A DNA stretch of 64,000 nucleotides from Novosphingobium sp. BW1 (lineage in GTDB: Bacteria; Pseudomonadota; Alphaproteobacteria; Sphingomonadales; Sphingomonadaceae): NCBI RefSeq assembly GCF_008107685.1, contig NZ_VIRF01000073.1:30261-94260 (forward strand), written 5' to 3'. The notes beneath the pieces were generated by a model. The model searched no databases. It worked only from the letters and a program-made list of their open reading frames with translations, and had not been told where the DNA came from. The stretch's first letter is position 1. Each line of letters opens with the position of its first letter. A program made the translations under genes and the position numbers. Shown here piece after piece: positions 57,242-64,000 of the stretch.

Positions 57242-57994
57242 TCACGGCCAGCCTGCCGAAAGAACCTCGGCTTCGGCTTCTGCCGAAAGCGGTTCTCCAA
57301 GTTGCCGTCCCGGCTGTGTCGGGCCGGCGCGCCCACTAGCATCAAGGGCGATGAGCCTCCAAGCATCTGCCCTCCGGCAGGCGAGACCCGCGCCGATCAA
57401 ACCTGCAAAGCGGCGACAGTAGGTGCCATCATCACTCTTGTAGGTCGCCAGGACGGCAAACAGCCTCTCGTCCCGGCGGGATGTGCGCGGGGAGCTCTCA
57501 AGGGCTCTGGCAAGGGCGCCGGTGGCAAGCAGCCTGTCGCCTGCATCGCGGATGTTGCCCACACTTCGTCCGACAGTATCTTGTCCGGACGTGTCGGCAA
57601 AGCGGTCGAGGTCGAGGCTGCTCCCGATCAGGACCCCCAGGATAAGTGCCAATGACAGGCCGAGCGCAAGGCCGGGGCGCTCGAAAACCGGGACTTTGCC
57701 CTTTGTCGCAGCGCCGGGCCGGCGGGGCTCGCTTGTGGCGTTCGCCTGTTTGCGTCGCGCCTTGGCAGCGCTGAAATCCAGAATCGCGCCCTTACGCAAT
57801 GCAGCGTGATCCTCGCCTGCCCGCCGCGCTGTCGAAAGGTGAAGAGGCCGTACCTTGCCCTTCGCGCGGCGCACTTTTTGGAGCCGGGCGGCAAGTACGG
57901 GATCTGCGGCAATGGCCTCTTCGACCGCGCGCGCTTCTTCGCCGCTCAGTTCCCCATCCGCATAGGCCCGGAATTGCTGGGGGCTTATGTTCAT
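57242..57994 (-). CDS. Anti-sigma factor-like membrane protein
   Basis: A 250-residue protein starting MNISPQQFRAYADGELSGEEARAVEEAIAADPVLAARLQ, the short N-terminal helical domain typical of anti-sigma factors (zinc-less type), a basic linker, one membrane helix (GLALGLSLALILGVLIGSSLDLD) and a periplasmic half with two cysteines (DGTYCRRFAGLIGAGLACRR). The usual partner, an ECF sigma gene directly upstream, is not visible; the nearest upstream frame is a small lipoprotein. Convergent with cobA. Confidence 0.78.
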   Translation of the reverse strand: MNISPQQFRAYADGELSGEEARAVEEAIAADPVLAARLQKVRRAKGKVRPLHLSTARRAGEDHAALRKGAILDFSAAKARRKQANATSEPRRPGAATKGKVPVFERPGLALGLSLALILGVLIGSSLDLDRFADTSGQDTVGRSVGNIRDAGDRLLATGALARALESSPRTSRRDERLFAVLATYKSDDGTYCRRFAGLIGAGLACRRADAWRLIALDASGRAGPTQPGRQLGEPLSAEAEAEVLSAGWP

Positions 57995-58174
57995 GCGGTC
58001 TCTCCCGATGGTTCGGGGCGCGGCCTTTTCGCCATCGTCCCGACGCGATCCTATTTCCTCTCAGGACTCGTGATGGCCCTTGCGCAAGGGAGTGTACGCC
58101 AAGGCGTGCAGCCTGACGAGAGGCTGTGCAACCGCGCGCGATTCGAAGAGGCTATGCGCCGCCGGGAGCAGGTG

Positions 58175-58408
58175 TCAGGCTGCGCTGTCCACGAAGTGGA
58201 AGGTGACGGTATCGGACTGGATGAACATCGTCTTGTCGTCGGGTGAGAGGCGATAGCGGCGGTCTCCGGGTAATTCACGGCCGACCCGGTTGGCGATCTC
58301 GGCATCGAAGCTGGCGCATGCCGACGTGGTGGCGAGCAGAAGAGCGGTGCAGGCGGACCTGCGGATCGGGGGGGCGTGCGCCTGAAAGAAGGGGTGAGCC
58401 CGGGCCAG
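58175..58408 (-). CDS. Small exported protein, probable lipoprotein, non-ATG start
   Basis: A 77-residue frame whose second half reads well as protein (LLATTSACASFDAEIANRVG, DRRYRLSPDDKTMFIQSD, TVTFHFVDSAA). A lipobox-like LLATTSAC follows a hydrophobic run. No ATG precedes this stretch in frame before a stop at 58436-58438; the only credible starts are a CTG near 58408 or another rare codon, or the 5' end is damaged. I do not recognise a family. Confidence 0.45.
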   Translation of the reverse strand: MARAHPFFQAHAPPIRRSACTALLLATTSACASFDAEIANRVGRELPGDRRYRLSPDDKTMFIQSDTVTFHFVDSAA

Positions 58409-58734
58409 GAGCGATGGGTGCGCTCGGCGGGGGAGCTATAGGGCCGGAGAAACCCGGTGGCGATGAGCCTTTCCGACCCTGCGCCAAGAATGCCCCTCGG
58501 CCTTGCTATGAGCCCATCGGGATTAGGCCGGATAAACGGGGGCGGAACCACCCGGCTCCGGACCGGCGAAGAGCGCAGGCAAAGGGGCGGGGCATCGCAT
58601 TCCTGGGGCAGCGGATGCCGTGTCGAAGTCGTGGGGAGGGGGACCTCGAGCAGTTTCAGAACAAGGCCCCTTTTCAGAACAAGGCCCCTTGAGATGGGCT
58701 ATTCACGAACGCCATCTGAAACGGAGTGGCCCTC
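58409..58734. other. Intergenic stretch before the IS630 remnant
   Basis: About 325 nt without a supported gene; it holds an exact 18-bp tandem duplication (listed separately). The composition is GC-rich with no clear promoter. Confidence 0.5.
58655..58690. repeat. Exact tandem duplication of 18 bp
   Basis: TTCAGAACAAGGCCCCTT occurs at 58655-58672 and again at 58673-58690 without spacing. It lies 44 nt before the left end of the IS630-type element and may be a slippage scar. Confidence 0.85.
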
Positions 58735-59325
58735 ATACCAACCTGCGCTGAGCCTAACTCATTTGGGGATTCCCACTGGGGCGAAAGTCTGACTCAATAG
58801 CGTCCTGCTTCAGGAGGGCGCGATAGTGGGGCGAGGCAGCGCGGATTGGGGGTGTCACCCTTCAGATCGTCCGCGACTGGGTAATCCGTTTCAATGACCG
58901 CGGTCCTGACGGGCTGCTGGACGGTAAGGCCCCAGGCAAGGCATCGATCCTCAATGATGCGCAGCGACGCGCACTGGTCGAGGCGGTCGAGCGCGGGCCG
59001 AGCCCTGCGATCCATGGCCTCGTGCGCTGGCGGCTGATCGACCTGGCGCATGGGCTCTACGAAGAGTTCGCGGTGTCGCTCGACGAGACGAGCGTCAGCC
59101 GCGAACTGACGAAACTGGGCTATGCGCAGCTGACCGCTCGGCCCCGTCACCATGCGTAGAACGCACACGCCATGGAGGCATTCCAAAAGGGGGCTTTACC
59201 TCTCCCGACAACATCCTCGACCATTGCTGCCAGGCCTGGAACACGCTCGTTGATCAGCCTTGGCGCATCATGACCATCGGCCGCCGCAAATGGGCCCGTA
59301 GCCTCTAATCAATGCAGGTTGGTAT
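58735..59325 (+). mobile_element. Internally deleted IS630-family element with intact terminal inverted repeats
   Basis: ATACCAACCTGC at 58735-58746 and GCAGGTTGGTAT at 59314-59325 are perfect 12-bp inverted repeats. TA next to each end fits the TA target duplication of IS630. The element is only 591 bp, about half the usual length, because the central transposase part is missing. Its right end touches the 3' end of the formylglycine-enzyme-like fragment on the other strand. Confidence 0.85.
58836..59308 (+). pseudogene. IS630 transposase remnant (N- and C-terminal parts only)
   Basis: The first part, AARIGGVTLQIVRDWVIRFN to KLGYAQLTARPRHHA, is the paired HTH N-terminal domain. A TAG at 59158-59160 replaces the usual Gln codon after RHHA. 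After AFQKG the frame shifts and only the C-terminal tail remains (SPDNILDHCCQAWNTLVDQ, PWRIMTIGRRKWARSL) ending in TAA at 59306. The DDE catalytic core is deleted, so it cannot transpose on its own. Confidence 0.85.
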
Positions 59326-60322
59326 TATTCACTATCGCGCTCGCGCCGCGCACGACGCAGCGAAAGCCGACGTGGCTGGTGGAAGTGCCGATCGGCTGTG
59401 CGTGCCGAGCCGCAGGACGGTAGTGACAGCGGTAATTGGGGGAACACACGTGTGAGCCTCCCTTCAGAACCTTTCGCGCGATCCCGATGCCGGACATGGC
59501 CGGGTCGTAGCTCTTTTCCTGTGGGTCTCCGAGCGGGTTGCGCGGCGCGCAGCACCCTTCCTTTTCGGTGTGCTCCTGATGGCTTTGCGAGTAAAAGTCG
59601 CCTGTCCACTCCCAGACATTCCCGATCAGGTCATAAATCCCGTGTGGATTGGCGGGGTAGGTACGCACGGGCGAAGTGCGCAGATAGCCGTCAAGCGGCG
59701 TATTTTCGTTGGGAAACGCGCGCTGCCAGGTGTTGGCCTGGGCAATGCCGCCTGGAAGCAGCTCGTCACCCGAGGCGAATTCCCGCTCGGCCTCGGTCGG
59801 CGGGTCCTTGCCGGCCCAGTTGGCATAGGCACGTGCGTCCTTGCAGGCGATGTGTACGACCGGGTGGTCCTCCAGACCTGCAAGCTCGAATCCTTTGCCC
59901 AGCGGTTGTTTCCCGTTTGCGTCGCGCCTGTAATCCCACCACTGGGAAATGTCGTGCAGCGAAACAGGCCAGCGGGGCGGTTCGAACACAAGCGAGGCGG
60001 GATAGAGCAGTTCGGGCAGGGCGCCGGGATAGTCCGCCGGGGCGGGCGTAATTTCGGCGAAGGTAACGTTCCCGGTAGCCGCGAGCATGCGCGTCGAGGT
60101 CGCGCCTGCCTGGATTTCCGCTTGCAGCGAGTGGTGGCGATTGAGCTCGAAGTTGAATCCCGCCACCAGCGCGCAAGGGTGGCTCGTCTCCATCCCGACC
60201 TCGTAGCGCAGGCAGAGCGCCTCGCCGTCCTCGAAAACCGGGCCACTGGCCACGACGCCGCGGACAGTGGTGTCGAGGTCGAAGTAGTTTCCTCCTGCAT
60301 GGGGTGCGAAATAAGTGTCCTC
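59309..60322 (-). pseudogene. Chimera: outer-membrane-protein tail fused to an FGE/SUMF1-like domain
   Basis: One open frame joins two unrelated pieces. The first (GGNYFDLDTTVRGVVASGPV to FNFELNRHHSLQAEIQAGAT) looks like the last strands of an outer-membrane barrel, matching the broken gene just upstream. From about AATGNVTFAEITPAPADYPG onward it is a formylglycine-generating-enzyme/SUMF1 domain (GNVWEWTGDFYS, GGSHVCSPNYRCHYRPAARH, SHVGFRCV) lacking its N-terminal quarter. The 3' end reads into the IS630 terminal repeat. FGE activates sulfatases by oxidising a cysteine; this copy is probably inactive. Confidence 0.72.
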
Positions 60323-60342
60323 GCCCCGGCGAAAGCGGGGGC
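60323..60342. repeat. Short GC-rich palindrome within the outer-membrane gene remains
   Basis: GCCCCGGC, GAAA, GCGGGGGC form a near-perfect hairpin with one G-G mismatch. It resembles dispersed intergenic palindromes of sphingomonads and sits where the outer-membrane gene is broken. Confidence 0.55.
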
Positions 60343-60429
60343 CTGCCTACAGGCCGACGTTGGTTGATTGACGTCGGAGCGCTCCTTGGAAGAGATGCTC
60401 ACCGTCTTCGCAATCGAGCCGAGCTCGAT

Positions 60430-61074
60430 CTAGTGTTCGTTGCCGTAGACGAGCAGCGTGCCCAGCGTGACGGTGGTGTTGTTGACCTTGGTCTCTACCG
60501 GGAGATGCACCGTGGTGCACGGACGCGCAGGGTGGCAGAAGGGATAGGGGATGACGGCCTCGGCATCTATGTCGATGCGGTTGGTACCACGCACTTTGCC
60601 GATTGAAGCGAAGACGTCGACCCCGGGAAAGACCTATAGATCGGCTTTGAAGCCGAGCATGCGGTTGTCGACCTCCAGCCGGCTTGTGGTGACCGAAGGC
60701 AGGGGGAGCATGTTTGCATCCGGCTCCGGGGCCGCCCCTTTTCCCAGAGAAGCCGAGAGGTCGTGCGAATTGAAGTTGGTCGTGTTCCACACCATCAACA
60801 TGCCCAGGCCATAGGGTTCCGGTATGCGGTAGCCCCGGGGGCGTGCGGCATTGCCGCGCAGGGGAATGATGCGGCGGTGCGGTTCCTGCGGTGCGCTTTT
60901 CTCTTCGACCTGGGAAGGCGCCTTGGCTTTGGGCGAGGTGCGAGTTTCTGCCTCGAATTCGTTGGTGGGAGCGGCCGGGCCGACAGGGCCCTCGTCTCGG
61001 TCCTGCGCCAGAGCGGGAAGCGGTGCGCCGAGCAGGCAGGCGGCGAACGGGGCGAGCGCTATGCGGTGCGACAT
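60430..61074 (-). pseudogene. Outer-membrane protein gene, N-terminal part with a nonsense codon
   Basis: Starts MSHRIALAPFAACLLGAPLPALAQ, a clear signal peptide, then a Pro/Arg-rich linker and barrel-like strands (YGLGMLMVWNTTNFNSHDLS, RLEVDNRMLGFKADL). A TAG at 60634-60636 follows FKADL, yet the same frame goes on for 67 codons (VFPGVDVFASIGKVRGTNRI, NNTTVTLGTLLVYGNEH) to a stop at 60430. The lost residue is expected to be Tyr in ADLYVFP. The C-terminus continues in the chimeric frame to the left. Confidence 0.75.
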
Positions 61075-61209
61075 GGTCCGAGCATCGCGGGGGCACGCAC
61101 CTGCGGCTATCGGGGGAAATCCCGAGGCGGCTGTGTGCGCGCCCGAACCGGACCGGGATGTCATGTCCCGGCCAAGGGGGAATACCCGATGGCCGCTCCG
61201 GTTCAGGCC

Positions 61210-62160
61210 GGGCTAGTCTGCCTGTTACCACTACGGTGCGAGGAGCGCGATGAGGACAGGGCGGCAGGTATCGGAGCCGGGTATACCAGCACCGATACCT
61301 GGGGGCGGGCTTCGACCACCAGATGTCCTTTGGTCAGGATCGGTTCCGGGTAGCGGCGATGGGCGGTTATGGCGATGCCCGGCTTAACTTTTACGGCGTC
61401 GGTCCCGATGCCGGGGATGCTGGGCTCTCGGTCGACCTGTGCAACCGGGGAAGTTCGGCCTATCTCGATGGCGAGGTCCGGCTGTTCGACAAGGGGCTGA
61501 TCTCCAATTTTCATGTCCGCGCGCGCGTGAGTTACCTGCGCATTCGATCGAGCATCGACATTCTGATACCAGACCGTCCCGACCTGAACCTGCCCATCAT
61601 CGAGCGGCGCAGTACGGTTGCGACCATAGGCCCCTCTTTCACCTTTGATACCCGCAACCATCCCTTCAACCCCAGCAAGGGGGCCTTGTCACGGGAACCT
61701 ATATATTCGGCGCCGACTTTCTCGGCAGCGATTTCGCGCACCGCAAGCTGGAGTTGCTGTCGACCGGCTACTTTTCGCTCACTGACAGCACGGTGCTGGC
61801 CGTGCGCAAGACGGCCGGCGCGGTTAAGGGTAACGCGCCGTTTTATGACCTGTGCTTGTTCGGCAAGAACGGGGATCTGCGCGGCTACGAGGCGGGGCGC
61901 TACCGTGAGGGGGAACCTGGGCCTTTCAGCTGGAGGTGCGCCAGCGCCTTACCCGGAAGGTGGGTGTGCTCAGATTCGCCGGTGTCGGGGGTATCGCCGC
62001 ATCGAGCGGGGATATCTGAAAACACAGCCATACGCTGGCCTCGGGCGGGGCAGGCCTGCGTTATCTCTCATCGAAGGCCAACAACATGAACCTGCGCCTC
62101 GACATGGCCTGGGGCAAGGACGGTGCAGGGTACTACTGCGGCATTCGCGAGGCGTTCTAG
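61210..62160 (+). pseudogene. BamA/TamA-like outer-membrane protein gene with frameshifts and a stop
   Basis: Three frames must be joined. The first has MSFGQDRFRVAAMGGYGDAR and LPIIERRSTVATIGPSFTFD. From about 61680 the second has LVTGTYIFGADFLGSDFAHR and LRKTAG-like TVLAVRKTAGAVKG and NGDLRGYEAGRYREG. From about 61925 the third has QLEVRQRLTRKVGVLRFAGV and ends NLRLDMAWGKDGAGYYCGIREAF, interrupted by TGA after SSGDI. The pattern matches surface-antigen (D15) proteins that end in a barrel. Confidence 0.78.
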
Positions 62161-62267
62161 GCGCGCGTGTGGGGAACGATCCACGCCGTGCCTGCGGGTA
62201 AATCCGGATTCGCCGCCGGGCTCGGCATCGTAGATTGTCCACGATCCCATAGGAGTGAAGAAATCCT

Positions 62268-63100
62268 ATGATGAAGTGGGTATGTCACCGGCCTCTGGAC
62301 CTCGTCCTGGGGATGGCGGGCCTTGCGTTCGGGGCTCTCGGGCGCCGAGGCGACCGAGAGCGGAGCCTCGCTTTGCTTGCTGGGATCGGGTGGCCCTGGA
62401 ACCGCGGTGATGCCCCCGCTCGAAGGGCTCTATTTCGACAAGATGATCTGGGTCTATGACGGCTCGGCAGAGGCGAACCGGCGCATTCCGGTCAATGGCA
62501 ATATCACGCTGGGCCTCGACACCACGATCGTTGCGGGCTTTTCCACCCTGCTTGTGGTGCCTTCGATCGATTTCCTGGGAGGAACGCTGGCGGTGGGCGT
62601 GACCCTTGCCGCTGGGTGCGCCGATCATCGATGCCAAGGGCCTGCTGACGGGGCTGGCTGGCGGGACGACGCTGACAGGCTCTCTTCATGACAGCGCGCT
62701 GACCACCGGGGACCCGGTGTTCCTCACGCAACTGGGGGGCAGGCAGACAATCTGCATATCCAGCTCTCGACGATGACCAACGTGCCAATCGGGCACTACC
62801 GCGAGAGCGGCCTTGTCAATCTCTCGCTGCACCGCTGGGCGGTCGACGGTTCGCTGGTCCTGAGTTGGCACGACCCGGAAAGTGGTTGGGATATCAGCGC
62901 CAAGGCCGGGTACACGACAAACGGCGACAACCGCGATTCCGGCTATGACAGCGGCGATGAAATCCACATTGAGGGCGCCATCGAGAAGGCGCTTCCGCTC
63001 AAGTTCTCGCTCGGCGTCCAAGGCTATTACCAGAAGCAGGTTGGCGATGACCGCGGAATGCTGGGGCCCTTCCGGGAGGATGTGCGACGCAAAGTCACTG
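62268..63100 (+). pseudogene. SphA-family outer-membrane channel gene with frameshifts, C-terminus lost
   Basis: The family opening ATESGASLCLLGSGG and VMPPLEGLYFDKMIWVYDGS, then LLVVPSIDFLGGTLAVGVTLA, is followed by a frame change near 62610 and another near 62750. The last part, VPIGHYRESGLVNLSLHRWA, WHDPESGWDISAKAGYTTNG and LPLKFSLGVQGYYQKQVGDD, runs in frame into the next gene. The final strands after LGPFREDV are missing. Proteins of this kind (COG4313, MetA-pathway/SphA type) are thought to import phenolic or lipid-like compounds. Confidence 0.75.
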
Positions 63101-63117
63101 CCAGAGGAAATTCCGAC

Positions 63118-63822
63118 ATGAAAAGAGCCATAGCTGTTGCGAGCGGCGCGCTTCTGATGCTGGCGCCGCCGCTTGCTCATGCGCAGGATGACGAGGCGGT
63201 CTCAGTGGCAAGCGATGCGCCTGCGGAACAAAGCTTGAGTGCGGGGTTCGCCGAGCAGCTCGCCAATCCCGTCGCCAAACTCATCTCGGTGCCCATCCAG
63301 TTCCACTACGATTGCTGCTACGGCCCTGCCGACGGGGGCCGGCTTACCGTGAACGCGCAGCCGGTCATCCCCTTCTCGGTCGGGGAGGACTGGAACCTCA
63401 TCACCCGCACCATCGTCCCCATCATCACCCAGGGCGAGACGATCCGCGGCGCGGGTGGGACGAGCGGCCTTGGCGATGTGGTGCAGAGCTTCTTTTTCTC
63501 GCCCAAGGAGCCGAAAAACGGGCTGGTTTGGGATGTCGGACCGGCTATCCTCTAGCCGACTGGGAAGACCGGGTTCTCGGCCGAGACGTGGGGGCGGGGC
63601 CGACGGCGGTATTCCACGGCTTTCACGATCAACACCGAGACCACGCGCGACTGGAAGCGTGACACCTGAACGGTGCCGATTAACATTATGGTGAGCCATG
63701 TCTACTCGGTCGGCACGCAGCCGATCAGTCTGGCGGTCGGCGCGCGCTACTACCCTAAGCGGCCTGAAGGCGGCCCGAACTGGGGCGCCCGCTTCGTTGC
63801 CACCTTCCTGTTTCCCCAATAG
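63118..63822 (+). pseudogene. Neuromedin-U-like transporter gene with two stops and an internal deletion
   Basis: ATG 63118 with an AGAGGA site and a signal peptide (MKRAIAVASGALLMLAPPLAHA). Mature part AKLISVPIQFHYDCCYGPAD, VIPFSVGEDWNLITRTIVPI and TSGLGDVVQSFFFSPKEPKN is typical. TAG at 63553 follows DVGPAIL where a Leu codon is expected. The frame then resumes (PTGKTGFSAETWG), drops about 60 residues before TAFTINTETTRDWKRD, meets a TGA and ends VATFLFPQ at 63822. Named after a distant match in databases, the family is an uncharacterised outer-membrane transporter. Confidence 0.78.
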
Positions 63823-63873
63823 TTCCGATTTGCCGGGAAGGGATGGGCAGCCAAGGGTCAGACCTCCGGGTAC

Positions 63874-64000
63874 CTAGTGGATTGATTCCAACGTTTGGTG
63901 CCCGCGCCTGACAGCGGCGATGATGTCGTGGGGGTCGGCTTTCCAGACGAAGGGACGCGGATCCTCGTTGTGCTCTTTGATGAAGCGGTTGATGGCTGCC
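63874..64000 (-). mobile_element. 3' end of an IS630-family transposase gene (continues beyond the window)
   Basis: The minus-strand frame reads AAINRFIKEHNEDPRPFVWK then ADPHDIIAAVRRGHQTLESIH and stops at 63874. The EHN-x-PFVWxAD and GHQxLESxH end is diagnostic for an IS630 subgroup different from the remnant at 58.7 kb. Whether the rest is intact cannot be seen. Confidence 0.82.

Overview
The window is high-GC DNA of an alphaproteobacterium, most likely a sphingomonad (Novosphingobium-like). The inference rests on family content and gene order (mdh-sucD-sucA-sucB-lpd, TonB receptors, TorF-type porin, BamA-like and SphA-type outer-membrane genes); no rRNA or marker search was possible. I saw no rRNA, tRNA or CRISPR array.

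1-10 kb: 3' end of rpoA with its own terminator, a VOC-fold gene lying between rpoA and rplQ, rplQ, then mostly exported proteins: an S9A prolyl oligopeptidase, two related small basic secreted proteins, a TRIC/UPF0126 membrane protein, an M49-like metallopeptidase with a HEXXH-type site, a frameshifted AEC transporter gene and a TorF-like porin. 10.7-18.5 kb: a minus-strand TCA block in the order mdh, sucD, sucA, sucB, lpd, without sucC. 19-25.7 kb: a SleB-type cell-wall hydrolase and, divergent from it, a cobalamin riboswitch with btuB-btuF-btuC-btuD translationally overlapped. 25.8-36.2 kb: M3 and M28 peptidases, RlpA, a mechanosensitive channel, a CocE-type hydrolase, a GST, a glycine-zipper lipoprotein and a 51-residue minus-strand gene.

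36.4-57.1 kb is a nitrogen-scavenging island on the plus strand: rutB-rutC-rutD-rutA (uracil as nitrogen source); nasT-nasS (nitrate sensing and RNA-binding antiterminator); nrtA-nrtB-nrtCD (nitrate ABC transporter with both ATPases in one chain); a porin; a formate/nitrite channel; a PP2C phosphatase-kinase fusion; cyanase; then nirB-nirD-nasA-cobA (nitrite reductase, nitrate reductase and the sirohaem-pathway methyltransferase). The nrtA and nirB genes are each preceded by a leader of about 170 nt with the same ordered sequence blocks and a final intrinsic terminator. This pair of collinear attenuators is the most interesting signal in the window and fits control by NasT.

57.2-64 kb is a decaying region: an anti-sigma-like gene, a small lipoprotein gene without an ATG, an IS630-type element with intact terminal repeats but a deleted catalytic core, a chimera of an outer-membrane-protein tail and a formylglycine-generating-enzyme-like domain, and broken genes for an outer-membrane protein, a BamA/TamA-like barrel, a SphA-type channel and a neuromedin-U-like transporter. 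A second IS630-type transposase end closes the window.
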